Part shown: in pieces, positions 1 to 7,066 of the stretch
How positions within the stretch are numbered: position 1 is the stretch's first letter
How the letters are laid out: each line of letters opens with the position of its first letter
NCBI GenBank assembly: GCA_030042885.1
Contig: JASHYW010000703.1
Location: 1-7,418 of the forward strand
From: Streptosporangiaceae bacterium
GTDB taxonomy: Bacteria; Actinomycetota; Actinomycetes; Streptosporangiales; Streptosporangiaceae
Reading direction: 5' to 3'
Length of the DNA: 7,418 nucleotides
Translations under genes and position numbers: made by a program
Notes under the pieces: model-generated
Databases searched by the model: none
Seen by the model: the letters and a program-made list of their open reading frames with translations, nothing else
What the model was told of the DNA's origin: nothing

Positions 1-1617
1 CAGGTCGGTGACCGCGGCCATCGGGTCGGCCAGCGCCGCGGCCATCGCCTTGTCGTCCAGGTCCCGTGCGGCGAACGCGAGCACCCGAAGCCCGCGCGCG
101 GACAGCTTGCGGTTGGCGGCCAGGATCTCCTCTCTGACGGTGGCGACCGGGACGATCTGGCCGTGCCACAGCGCCTGCGCGCAGCGCTGCAGGACCACGT
201 CCGGCGCACCCTTGACGGACGTGAAGTGCGGCTGCTGGACGACCGGGCCGGCCAGCCAGCCGGGGCGGTCGTGGAAGGTAGCCATGAACTTGTATTCGGA
301 ATCGAACGGCACCTCGGCCCGGCGCGGCATGGCCTGGCGGGTCTGCCCGGCGTCCACGCCCATCTTCGCGGCCAGCACTACGAACGCCGCCTCGGTCGGA
401 TCGCCGATGACCGACCCGTCGTCGCCGACGGTGGCGTCGGTGCACAGCACCAGGCCGAGCGCCAGGTTGCGGAAGTCCGGCAGCGTCCCGCCGGCCACGC
501 CCAGGATCGCGCCGGTCTTCTGGTAACCCGGGCCTTCGATCTTGAACCAGTCGCCGCCGCCCAGCATCTGCGTCGCGGTCATCGCGTTCAGCGTCAGCGT
601 GCCGGTCTTGTCGCTGTTGATGACGGTGGTCCCGCCCAGGGTCTCCACGTCGCTCAGCGACTTGACCACCGCCTTGGCCTCGGCCAGCCGCCGCGCCCCC
701 GACGACAGCATGGCCTCCACGAACGTCGGCAGGCCGGTCGGGATGGACGCGATCGCGGTCGATATGCACAGCAGCACCAAGGTGGTGGTGTCCATCCCCC
801 GCACCAGGCCGAAGATCGCGATGATCGCCACCGCTGCAAAGGCGATCGTCCCGAACACCTTGGTCATGCCGTCCAGCTCGCGCTGCAGCGGGGACTTCGA
901 CCGCTGGGTGGCGGTGACCAGCCCGGCGATCCGGCCCATCTCGGTCGTGGTGCCGGTGCCGGTCACCACGCACGTCGCCGTGCCCCGGGTGACCTGGGTG
1001 TTCTGGAACACCAGGTTGGTCCGGTCGCCGAGCGCGACCTCGCCCTCGGGCAGGGTCCCCGCGTCCTTGGGCACCGGCGCGCTCTCCCCGGTCAGCGCGG
1101 CCTCCTGCACCTCCAGCGTCGCCGAGGCCACAATCCGCCCGTCCGCCGGGACCACATCCCCTGCCTCCAGCAGTACCACATCACCCGGCACCAGCGTGGC
1201 CGATTCGACCTGCTCGACCTGGCCGGAGCGCCGGACCCGCGCATGGGGGACCTGCAGCTGGGCCAGCGCCTCCACGCTGGCCCGGGCCTTCAGCTCCTGG
1301 ACCGAGCCCATCACCACGTTGAACGTCACCAGCCCCAGCACCACCACGGCCGTCGCGATCTGCACGATCGCGAAACTGGCCGCGACCACCAGCAGCAGCA
1401 TGATGTTCATCGGGTTGACCAGCTGGCCCCGCGCCACCACCCACAGACTCGGCGGCGGTTCAGTCGGCAGCTCGTTCGGCCCGTACTCCTCCAGCCGCCG
1501 CTCCGCCTCATGAGCGTCCAGCCCGTTATCCGGGTCCACGCCCATCTGCCCGGCCACATCCTGCGCGGACAGCGCGTACCAGGCGACATTCTCGGTGGGG
1601 TGCTCAACAGTGGTCAT
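1..1617 (-). CDS. Cation-transporting P-type ATPase, N-terminal 539 residues (runs off left edge)
   Basis: ATP-driven cation pump of the plasma membrane. The frame is open from ATG at 1617 to the window edge, without a stop. An N-terminal cation-ATPase domain comes first (RRLEEYGPNELP at 40-51), then M1/M2 (about 70-104), the actuator domain with TGES (176-179), M3/M4 (about 252-303), the phosphorylation motif SDKTGT with catalytic D336, and the nucleotide-binding domain with GDPTE (405-409) and KGAPD (469-473). The hinge motif and M5-M10 lie outside the window; family members are usually about 850-950 residues. The start is supported by GAGGGAG at 1623-1629, 5 nt upstream. Odd points: M4 reads PTGLP (293-297) where Ca2+ and Na+/K+ pumps have PEGLP, and the residue before SDKTGT is N334, usually C. 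The transported ion cannot be assigned. The small membrane-protein gene lies 21 nt upstream on the same strand, so the two are probably co-transcribed. Confidence 0.95.
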   Translation of the reverse strand, partial: MTTVEHPTENVAWYALSAQDVAGQMGVDPDNGLDAHEAERRLEEYGPNELPTEPPPSLWVVARGQLVNPMNIMLLLVVAASFAIVQIATAVVVLGLVTFNVVMGSVQELKARASVEALAQLQVPHARVRRSGQVEQVESATLVPGDVVLLEAGDVVPADGRIVASATLEVQEAALTGESAPVPKDAGTLPEGEVALGDRTNLVFQNTQVTRGTATCVVTGTGTTTEMGRIAGLVTATQRSKSPLQRELDGMTKVFGTIAFAAVAIIAIFGLVRGMDTTTLVLLCISTAIASIPTGLPTFVEAMLSSGARRLAEAKAVVKSLSDVETLGGTTVINSDKTGTLTLNAMTATQMLGGGDWFKIEGPGYQKTGAILGVAGGTLPDFRNLALGLVLCTDATVGDDGSVIGDPTEAAFVVLAAKMGVDAGQTRQAMPRRAEVPFDSEYKFMATFHDRPGWLAGPVVQQPHFTSVKGAPDVVLQRCAQALWHGQIVPVATVREEILAANRKLSARGLRVLAFAARDLDDKAMAAALADPMAAVTDL

Positions 1618-1638
1618 CTCGGCTCCCTCATGGCCTTC

Positions 1639-1926
1639 TCAGCCGACCTGGATTTGGCTCGGCGTACCGGTGTGGCCCCGCTTCCACCCGTAATCCAAGC
1701 CGATGCTGAGCACCAGAATGCCCGCCAGCGTGACGATCGAGGCGGGCTCGTGGATCAGGGTGGTGAACACGAACGTCACAAAGACCGCGCCGGCGGCCAC
1801 GGCCAGCTCCTCCGGCGTCACCTGGCCCAGCCGTCGCTGCATCCAGGACATCCAGCGGGTACGGCTCCGCACCGGCATACGGCTCGGCCTGCAGCGACAG
1901 CAGGCCCACCTGCGGGCCATTGCCAT
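1639..1926 (-). CDS. Small two-helix membrane protein, unknown function; start uncertain, possible frameshift
   Basis: I do not recognise the family. The C-terminal 65 or so residues look truly coding: a soluble stretch [14 protein letters not shown], then a hydrophobic helix ([12 protein letters not shown]), a short HEPAS turn, a second helix ([17 protein letters not shown]) and a basic tail WKRG. This predicts a hairpin in the membrane. The start is unclear. The longest ATG form begins at 1926, but its first 25 residues are rich in R, C, W and P, as expected of a wrong frame; ATGs at 1878, 1851 and 1842 are alternatives. In the same 5' stretch the neighbouring frame, from a GTG at 1930 preceded by GGGGTGA, gives a more protein-like sequence ([19 protein letters not shown]), so the true gene may start there and have shifted frame near 1840-1860. 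It overlaps the end of the truncated regulator out of frame and precedes the P-type ATPase by 21 nt, which suggests an accessory role or simple co-expression. Confidence 0.55.
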   Translation of the reverse strand: MAMARRWACCRCRPSRMPVRSRTRWMSWMQRRLGQVTPEELAVAAGAVFVTFVFTTLIHEPASIVTLAGILVLSIGLDYGWKRGHTGTPSQIQVG

Positions 1927-3347
1927 GCACCGGTCACCCCGTAATGGAATGACCTCATCGCCGCGAAATGGGCCGCCAGCGGCGACTCGGCCGGGATCTT
2001 CCCGGCCTGCTCGAGCAGGTCAAGGTACTCACCGCCGCGAGCCGCGTCGCCCCAGAGCAGCAAGTCCGCGGCCAGGCCCAGCAGCCGGTCCGGGGCAGCG
2101 ACCAGCGGTGCGGGGTCGATCAGGGTGAGCTCCAGCGGCGCCGACACCCCCGGATCGTGCAGGAAGTCGGGCACCACCCGGTCCTGGAGCAGCGCCAGCG
2201 CCCGGTCGGTCTGCTGGGCCGCCAGAAAGTGGCTGATCGCACGCCGGGTGTCTCCGGTGGCCTCGAACCATTCGGCCGCGTATACGTGCAGCGCCTGTTC
2301 GCGGGCGCGGTCCCTGGCGCGCAGCTCGGCGCGCAGCACCTGGCGCACCAGATGGTGGTACCGGGAGCTGGTCCGCTCATTATCGAGCGCCACCAGGAAC
2401 AGGTGAGCCGCATCGATGCCGCGCAGCAGCGCCGCCGCATCCTGTCGTCCGGTGACCGCGGCGCACGCGTCCACCGTCAGCACTCCGACCAGGATCGAGG
2501 TGTCGAGCATGAACTGGGCCACCTCAGGCGGCTGTTGCTCCAGCACCTCGGAGATGAAGTACTCGGCGATCGTGCGGCTGCGGACCTCCAGCGCCCGGGC
2601 CACCTGGGCCGGGTCCTTGGTGTCCCGCAGCGATAGCGCAGCCATCTGCAGGGCGGCCGGCCACCCCTCAGTTCGCTCGTGGAGCAGGGCCAGGTCGCTG
2701 CCGGAGATCTCTACACCGAAGCTCGCCAGCAGGGCACGGCTCTCGGCGAGGGAGAAATACAGGTCACGGTCGCGGATCTCGCACAACTGGCCCGACATCC
2801 GCAGCCGGTGCTGCCGCAGCGGAGGATCGGAACGGCCGGCCAGCACCAGCTGGACCGTTTCGGACGGCCAGCGCTCGACGAGATCGGTCATGTCCCGGGC
2901 AACAGCGGCGGCCGCGTAGTGGAAGTCATCCACGATGATCGCCGAGCCTGCAGGCAGCCTCGCGGCGTCGTTGGCGACCGACGCGGTGACATCGGCCGAC
3001 ATGGCCCGGTCCATCGCGAGCAGGTCGGCCGCATCGGCACCAAACCCCGGTTCGACACCGCGTGGCGCCTCGATGAACCCGGCCCAGAACCGGACCGGGT
3101 CAGCGTCGGCCCGATCACAGGACAACCAGGACGTCATGCCGGGCGGACGCGCCGCCGCCCAGCCCGCCAGCAGCACGCTCTTGCCCGCTCCAGCCGAGCC
3201 CACCACAACCGTCAGCCGCTGACCAGATCCCGCCGCGAGCCGCTCATGCAGGGCTGACCTCGTCATGAGCGTGGCGGGAAGCGCCGGAGGCGTGAACTTC
3301 GTCAGCGCGAACCGCGTGACCCGCACGGGGCCATGCCCTGTGGTCAT
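1818..3347 (-). CDS. MalT/LuxR-type STAND ATPase transcriptional regulator, C-terminally truncated (probable pseudogene)
   Basis: MalT-type regulators are large ATP-binding signal-transduction proteins with an N-terminal NTPase module, TPR-like sensor repeats and a C-terminal LuxR helix-turn-helix. The front half is visible: the family-typical opening [19 protein letters not shown], a P-loop GSAGAGKS (lysine codon 3180-3182), [15 protein letters not shown], Walker B IIVDDFH (near 2925-2945), AGRSDPPL and [16 protein letters not shown]. Family-like sequence continues to FHYGVTG, ending at 1929. The last 36 residues are C-, G- and P-rich and look out of frame, and the stop is at 1818. Nothing resembling a LuxR HTH follows, so about 350-400 residues are missing relative to the usual 850-930. 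The start is chosen at ATG 3347 because homology begins just after it; ATG 3359 and GTG 3449 are in frame, none with a convincing ribosome binding site. Without its HTH it cannot work as a normal activator; it is most likely a deletion remnant. Confidence 0.85.
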   Translation of the reverse strand: MTTGHGPVRVTRFALTKFTPPALPATLMTRSALHERLAAGSGQRLTVVVGSAGAGKSVLLAGWAAARPPGMTSWLSCDRADADPVRFWAGFIEAPRGVEPGFGADAADLLAMDRAMSADVTASVANDAARLPAGSAIIVDDFHYAAAAVARDMTDLVERWPSETVQLVLAGRSDPPLRQHRLRMSGQLCEIRDRDLYFSLAESRALLASFGVEISGSDLALLHERTEGWPAALQMAALSLRDTKDPAQVARALEVRSRTIAEYFISEVLEQQPPEVAQFMLDTSILVGVLTVDACAAVTGRQDAAALLRGIDAAHLFLVALDNERTSSRYHHLVRQVLRAELRARDRAREQALHVYAAEWFEATGDTRRAISHFLAAQQTDRALALLQDRVVPDFLHDPGVSAPLELTLIDPAPLVAAPDRLLGLAADLLLWGDAARGGEYLDLLEQAGKIPAESPLAAHFAAMRSFHYGVTGAWQWPAGGPAVAAGRAVCRCGAVPAGCPGCSDGWAR

Positions 3348-3549
3348 GGCCTCTGCCATGTATACAAGGTTTCCCAGACCAGGCCAGGCCATACATCCGT
3401 CGTCCTGGTGGCCTTCGAGCCGCCCGTACGCGTATGGCGATCGTGACACGCCAAGCTCAGATCACCCTCCAAAGGGCGATCACAAAGACACCGGCTGTGC
3501 GGCACGCTCGAGGCACACATGAGCGAGAAGACCGGGAGGCGGTAACCCG
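3348..3549. other. Divergent intergenic region without a recognised gene
   Basis: This stretch separates the minus-strand regulator from the plus-strand small gene and should hold both promoters. It contains a 22-bp imperfect palindrome (3460-3481, listed separately), an AT-rich TGTATACA (3359-3366) that could serve as a -10 element for the regulator, giving a very short leader before ATG 3347, and the GGGAGG ribosome binding site (3534-3539) of the small gene. No convincing -35 element is seen for either direction, and none of the short open frames here looks like protein. Confidence 0.4.
3460..3481. promoter_or_regulatory. 22-bp imperfect palindrome, candidate operator (copy 1 of TCACCC-N6-GGGYGA)
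   Basis: The arms are GATCACCCT (3460-3468) and AGGGCGATC (3473-3481), separated by CCAA. Eight of nine arm positions pair. The core, TCACCC (3462-3467), six bases, GGGCGA (3474-3479), matches the two other copies in the window in sequence and spacing. It lies between divergent genes, where an operator would be expected. The binding protein is unknown. Confidence 0.45.
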
Positions 3550-3765
3550 GTGCGATCACACACATATGAGATCACGTTCTTGGGGTAAGCGGGCGCGACG
3601 CTGCGTGCAGAGTTCGACGACTGCGAGGTCACCATTGGTCCTGGCACGACCACGCTCCGGGCCGAGCTGCCGGATCGGGGCGCGCTGGCCGGGCTGATGG
3701 AGCGGATCAACAGCCTGGGACTCGACGTGATCGACGTGAGCCTGGTGGCGCCGCCGCCCGGGTAG
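3550..3765 (+). pseudogene. Small conserved-type actinobacterial protein interrupted by in-frame TAA at codon 13
   Basis: A GTG start at 3550 follows GGGAGG (3534-3539) by 10 nt. It opens with 12 codons reading MRSHTYEITFLG, then TAA at 3586-3588, then 58 further codons in the same frame up to TAG at 3763-3765, followed directly by TAA. The downstream part includes TTTLRAELPDRGALAGLMER, then a segment INSLGLDVIDVSLV and the end APPPG. From memory this resembles a group of about 70-residue actinobacterial proteins of unknown function, with an opening YEI-type strand and a late helix ending in SLGL, often next to stress or transport genes; that recognition is not verified by search. A change of one base from CAA, GAA or AAA to TAA would explain the break. 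No ATG or GTG close after the stop restores the protein, so it is a recent pseudogene or a base-call error. Confidence 0.65.
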
Positions 3766-3778
3766 TAATCGGCCCAGG

Positions 3779-3796
3779 TCACCCGTGGGGGGGTGA
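3779..3796. promoter_or_regulatory. 18-bp palindrome upstream of the SulP gene (copy 2 of TCACCC-N6-GGGTGA)
   Basis: TCACCC (3779-3784), spacer GTGGGG, GGGTGA (3791-3796): a perfect 6-bp inverted repeat ending 39 nt before the SulP start. As DNA it could be an operator; as RNA it could fold into a hairpin in the leader. The right arm lies in a run of seven Gs (3787-3793). No T-run follows, so an intrinsic terminator for the small gene to the left is unlikely. Confidence 0.45.
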
Positions 3797-3835
3797 TGAC
3801 GCAGCGCCAGTCGGCAGGCATACTCGGCCGCAGGC

Positions 3836-5602
3836 ATGAACCAGCGCAGCTGCCGAGATGTGGTGCCGATGTTCAGACTGGTGCGCGGGCTGAGTCTCCC
3901 GTCCTACCGGCGGGAGTGGCTAACCAGGGACGTTGTCGCCGGGATCGTGCTCAGCACGCTGCTGGTACCGCAGGGCATGGCGTATGCAGAGCTGGCGGGC
4001 CTGCCGCCCATCACAGGCCTGTACACCTCGATCTTGTGCCTGCTCGGCTACGCGGTGTTCGGCCCGTCCCGGATCCTGGTGCTGGGCCCGGACTCCTCGC
4101 TCGGACCGATGATCGCCGCGACCATCCTGCCGCTGGCCGGCGCCGACGGCGACGCCGAGCGGGCCATCGCGCTCGCGTCGATGCTCGCGATCATCGTCGG
4201 GGCGATCATGATCGTGGGGGCCGTGGCCAGGCTCGGCTTCATCGCCGACCTGATCTCCAAGCCGACCATGATCGGGTACATGAACGGCCTGGCGCTGACC
4301 ATCCTGGTCGGCCAGCTGCCGAAGCTGTTCGGGTTCAAGGTCGAGGCTAACGGCTTTCTCGGGGAGCTGACCGGGTTCGTCAAGGGCCTGGCTCACGGCG
4401 AGGCGGTGCTCGCCGCGGCCCTGGTCGGGATCGCCGGGATCGCGCTGATCCTGGTCTTGCAGCGCTGGCTGCCGAAGGTCCCGGCCGTGCTGATCATGGT
4501 CGTGCTCGCGATCGCGGCGACCACGGTGTTCAGCCTCGCCGACCATGGCGTCAGCCTGGTGGGCGTGCTCCCCAAGGGATTCCCGCCGCTCACGATCCCG
4601 CACGTCCGCCTGGCCGACCTAGGGCCGCTGTTCGCCGGCGCGCTGGGGATCGCCCTGGTATCGCTGGCCGACACGATCTCTACCGCGTCGGCGTTCGCCG
4701 CCCGGACCGGGCAGGAGATCGACGGCAACGGTGAGATGATCGGGATCGGGGCGGCCAACCTGGCCGCCGGCCTGTTCCAGGGGTTCCCGGTCAGCACCAG
4801 CGGGTCACGGACGGCGGTGGCTGAGCGGTCCGGAGCCAAGACCCAGCTCACCGGGGTCACTGGGGCCGCGATGATCATCGTGATGATCGTGCTGGTCCCG
4901 GGCCTGTTCCGGAACCTGCCCAACCCCGCGCTGGCCGCCGTGGTGATCACCGCGTCGCTATCGCTGGCCGATATCCCCGGCACGGTGCGGCTGTGGCGGC
5001 AGCGCAAGGCCGAGTGCCTGCTGTCGATCTCGGCCTTCCTCGGCGTCGCTCTGCTCGGGGTGCTGCCCGGGATCGCGATCGCGGTGGCGCTGTCCATCCT
5101 CAACGTCTTCCGCCGGGCCTGGTGGCCATACGACACCGAACTCGGGCGCGTGGACGGCCTGGAGGGCTACCACGACGTGCACAGCTATCCGGAGGCGCAG
5201 CACCTGCCCGGCCTGGTGATGTACCGGTTCGACGGCCCGCTGTTCTTCGCCAACGCCACCACCTTCCGCGACGAGATCAGGCGTATGGCCCGGTCCGACC
5301 CGTCGCCGAGGTGGATCCTCATCGCTGCCGAGCCAGTGACCGACGTGGACACGACCGCCTCCGACATGCTCGAAGAACTCGACGAAACGCTGAACGCCCA
5401 GGGCACCAGCCTGGTCTTCGCCGAGCTCAAGGACCCGGTACGCCGCAAGATCGAACGCTACGGCCTGACCCGCACCATCGACCCGCACCACTTCTACCCG
5501 ACCATCGAATCTGCCGTAGCCGCCTTCCGCCAGGAAACGGGCGCCGAATGGACCGCCACCGGCCCCGCCCCGGATGGCCAACAGTCACCCGGTCAGGGGT
5601 GA
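3836..5602 (+). CDS. SulP-family anion transporter with C-terminal STAS domain
   Basis: Integral membrane transporter of the SLC26/SulP family, whose members carry sulfate, bicarbonate or other anions. The substrate cannot be told from sequence. The diagnostic N-terminal block is present: VPQGMAYAELAGLPP (44-58), GLYTS and GPSR (76-79) in the first helices, and the later F-P-x-S-x-S-x-SRTAV block (317-328). Many hydrophobic helices span roughly residues 33-430. A STAS domain follows from about 455, with YRFDGPLFFANATTFRDEI (463-481) and DVDTTASDML (503-512), where T506/T507 sit at the place of the switch residue in related STAS proteins. At 588 residues it is full length. ATG 3836 lacks a clear ribosome binding site; ATG 3869 (residue 12) also leaves the family block intact. 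No carbonic anhydrase or sulfate-assimilation gene is in the window. The lipid kinase gene follows after 105 nt on the same strand. Confidence 0.95.
   Translation: MNQRSCRDVVPMFRLVRGLSLPSYRREWLTRDVVAGIVLSTLLVPQGMAYAELAGLPPITGLYTSILCLLGYAVFGPSRILVLGPDSSLGPMIAATILPLAGADGDAERAIALASMLAIIVGAIMIVGAVARLGFIADLISKPTMIGYMNGLALTILVGQLPKLFGFKVEANGFLGELTGFVKGLAHGEAVLAAALVGIAGIALILVLQRWLPKVPAVLIMVVLAIAATTVFSLADHGVSLVGVLPKGFPPLTIPHVRLADLGPLFAGALGIALVSLADTISTASAFAARTGQEIDGNGEMIGIGAANLAAGLFQGFPVSTSGSRTAVAERSGAKTQLTGVTGAAMIIVMIVLVPGLFRNLPNPALAAVVITASLSLADIPGTVRLWRQRKAECLLSISAFLGVALLGVLPGIAIAVALSILNVFRRAWWPYDTELGRVDGLEGYHDVHSYPEAQHLPGLVMYRFDGPLFFANATTFRDEIRRMARSDPSPRWILIAAEPVTDVDTTASDMLEELDETLNAQGTSLVFAELKDPVRRKIERYGLTRTIDPHHFYPTIESAVAAFRQETGAEWTATGPAPDGQQSPGQG
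5585..5602. promoter_or_regulatory. 18-bp palindrome across the SulP stop codon (copy 3 of TCACCC-N6-GGGTGA)
   Basis: TCACCC (5585-5590), spacer GGTCAG, GGGTGA (5597-5602), whose last three bases are the SulP TGA stop. Arms and spacing are identical to the copy before the SulP start, while the spacer differs. It ends 34 nt before the candidate leader ORF and 105 nt before the lipid kinase, so it could regulate them, or form an RNA hairpin at the stop codon. No T-run follows. Confidence 0.4.
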
Positions 5603-5636
5603 TGTGCCAGAGCCACCGGCTCGCCACTATGTTCAT

Positions 5637-5711
5637 ATGGACACGTCGCTGATCTGGGACCACATGCGCTACCTGAGGAGCATGCTGCGACTGGATGGCC
5701 GCGTCGTATGA
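5637..5711 (+). CDS. 24-residue candidate leader peptide overlapping the lipid kinase start
   Basis: ATG 5637 to TGA 5709-5711 encodes MDTSLIWDHMRYLRSMLRL followed by DGRVV. Its stop overlaps the lipid kinase start in an ATGA (5708-5711), a typical arrangement for translational coupling. The peptide would be basic and amphipathic. Support for its start is weak, with no ribosome binding site before ATG 5637. An internal GAGGAG (5675-5680) lies 1 nt before an in-frame ATG (5682) and 27 nt before the kinase ATG, which is too far to serve the latter directly. A TATGTT (5628-5633) just upstream could be a -10 element for a nearly leaderless transcript. It may equally be a chance open frame or a remnant of a longer gene. 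Confidence 0.3.
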   Translation: MDTSLIWDHMRYLRSMLRLDGRVV

Positions 5712-7066
5712 CGATGGCAGCCGCGACGCCGGGGCCGGACCCCCGGGGCACGCGCTCGCAGCGTTGGCTGGCGCGTCTGAGTTTCCTGCTGCTTGGCCTG
5801 GCGATCGTGATCATGGCGGTCTTGGCCGGGTTGAAGAGCCTGTCGATGCTGGTGGTGGGTGTGGCGGGCGTGGCGGTGAGCCTGGCGGCCGCGTATGTCT
5901 TCTTGTCCCGGCGGGGCGTGGTGCGCTGGGTGTCGTTGGCGGTCTTCGTGCTGGCCCCGGTCGTGGTCATTGTCGTCTATGCGGTCCGGGGCCTGCTGGC
6001 CGAAGCAGTGATCCTGGCCGCGGGCTGGCTGCTCGCGAGCATGACCGCGCGGCTGGCGCTGGCCGGAGACCGGGCGGACTGGCGGATGCCCGAGCGCCCG
6101 GCGCAGCCGCCGGCCCGGCACCCGTACCTGATCATGAACCCGAAGTCCGGCGGCGGGAAGGTCGAGAAGTTCGACCTGGTCCGCAAGGCCGAAGACCTTG
6201 GTGCAGAGGTGTTTCTCATCGGCGGGCCCGAGCCTGTCGACGTCGCCAAGGTGGCCCGCGATGCCGTCGACAGAGGCGCCGATCTGCTCGGCGCCGCAGG
6301 AGGCGACGGCACACAGGCGCTGGTAGCCGGCATCGCCGCCGAGCACGGTATCCCGTTCATGGTGATCAGCGCGGGCACCCGCAATCACTTCGCCCTGGAC
6401 CTGGGCCTGGACCGGGAGGATCCGTCGGCCTGCCTGGGCGCCCTGTCCGATGGCGTCGAGCTGCGGGTCGACTTGGGGGTGATCAACGGCCAGGTGTTCG
6501 TCAACAACGCCTCCTTCGGCGCCTACGCCGAGATCGTGGAATCCCCCGCCTACCGCGACGACAAACGGAACACGACTCTGGACCTGCTCCCGGACCTGCT
6601 GCAGGGCCACCGCGGAGCGCGCCTGCGCGCCCGGGCGGACGGGACGGAGATCCAGGCGCCGCAGGCGCTGCTGGTGTCCAACAATCCGTACGGGACTGGG
6701 GACATCGCCGGGCTGGGCCGCCGGGCCCGGCTGGATCGCGGGATCCTCGGCGTGGTCGGCGTCACGGTGAGCAGCGCCGCGCAGGCCGCCGGCCTGCTCC
6801 GCGGCCGGCATGCCAGCGGCCTGAAGGTGCTGGCCGCCAAGGAGATTACGATCATCGCCGACACGCCGCAGATCCCGGTCGGCGTCGACGGCGAGTCGAT
6901 CCTGATGCCGACGCCGGTCACCTGCACGGTCTCTCCGGGCGCGCTGCGCGTCTGGGTGCCGCGCGACCGCCCGGGAGTCCCCGCGCCGAAGCCCCCGATG
7001 AACTGGGCCAGGCTGCGGCACCTCGCAGGCATCCCAGGGACAGCCTCGTCTGCGTCAGCGCAATGA
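5708..7066 (+). CDS. Membrane-anchored diacylglycerol kinase-type lipid kinase (DAGKc domain, YegS/BmrU-like)
   Basis: Predicted to transfer phosphate from ATP to a lipid such as diacylglycerol at the inner face of the plasma membrane, feeding phosphatidate into phospholipid synthesis. The N-terminal part holds four hydrophobic helices (about 24-42, 46-65, 74-93, 95-112). The catalytic domain follows: NPKSGGGK (144-151), GGDGT (198-202, the nucleotide-binding signature), GTRNHFALDLGLDR (223-236), VFVNNASFGAYAEIVE and, near the C-terminus, VDGE (393-396). At 452 residues it is longer than the roughly 300-residue soluble YegS type because of the membrane module, an arrangement I believe is common in actinobacteria. 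ATG 5708 has no good ribosome binding site of its own; ATG 5714 is an alternative. The ATGA overlap with the short upstream ORF may explain how translation starts. The lipid substrate is unproven: family members differ in using diacylglycerol, phosphatidylglycerol or other lipids. Confidence 0.9.
   Translation: MTMAAATPGPDPRGTRSQRWLARLSFLLLGLAIVIMAVLAGLKSLSMLVVGVAGVAVSLAAAYVFLSRRGVVRWVSLAVFVLAPVVVIVVYAVRGLLAEAVILAAGWLLASMTARLALAGDRADWRMPERPAQPPARHPYLIMNPKSGGGKVEKFDLVRKAEDLGAEVFLIGGPEPVDVAKVARDAVDRGADLLGAAGGDGTQALVAGIAAEHGIPFMVISAGTRNHFALDLGLDREDPSACLGALSDGVELRVDLGVINGQVFVNNASFGAYAEIVESPAYRDDKRNTTLDLLPDLLQGHRGARLRARADGTEIQAPQALLVSNNPYGTGDIAGLGRRARLDRGILGVVGVTVSSAAQAAGLLRGRHASGLKVLAAKEITIIADTPQIPVGVDGESILMPTPVTCTVSPGALRVWVPRDRPGVPAPKPPMNWARLRHLAGIPGTASSASAQ

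Noticed and set aside
542..1513. 323-codon plus-strand open frame rich in S and T
   Set aside because: Antisense shadow of the P-type ATPase with no recognisable motif.
163..1944. 593-codon plus-strand open frame
   Set aside because: It lies antisense to the P-type ATPase and the small membrane gene, is dominated by R, H, G, Q and P as expected of a GC-rich shadow frame, and shows no domain; the opposite strand carries clear P-type ATPase motifs.
1932..1954. GGTCA...TGACC inverted repeat and a fourth TCACCC as a further operator copy
   Set aside because: The right half matches GGGTGA poorly at the N6 spacing, and the bases lie in the coding part of the regulator, so coincidence is likely.
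1968..2636. 222-codon plus-strand open frame, and others antisense to the regulator
   Set aside because: The opposite strand encodes recognisable MalT-type ATPase sequence across the same bases.
3480..3821. 113-codon minus-strand open frame across the small interrupted gene
   Set aside because: S-, P- and R-rich with no motif; the plus strand gives the protein-like sequence with a good ribosome binding site.
4393..5136. 247-codon minus-strand open frame within the SulP gene
   Set aside because: Shadow of the SulP coding strand, with S-, T- and R-rich composition and no domain.
5669..7021. 450-codon minus-strand and 481-codon plus-strand open frames over the lipid kinase
   Set aside because: Both overlap the frame carrying NPKSGGGK and GGDGT and have shadow-type composition. 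The plus-strand alternative starts at ATG 5695 but loses all kinase motifs.
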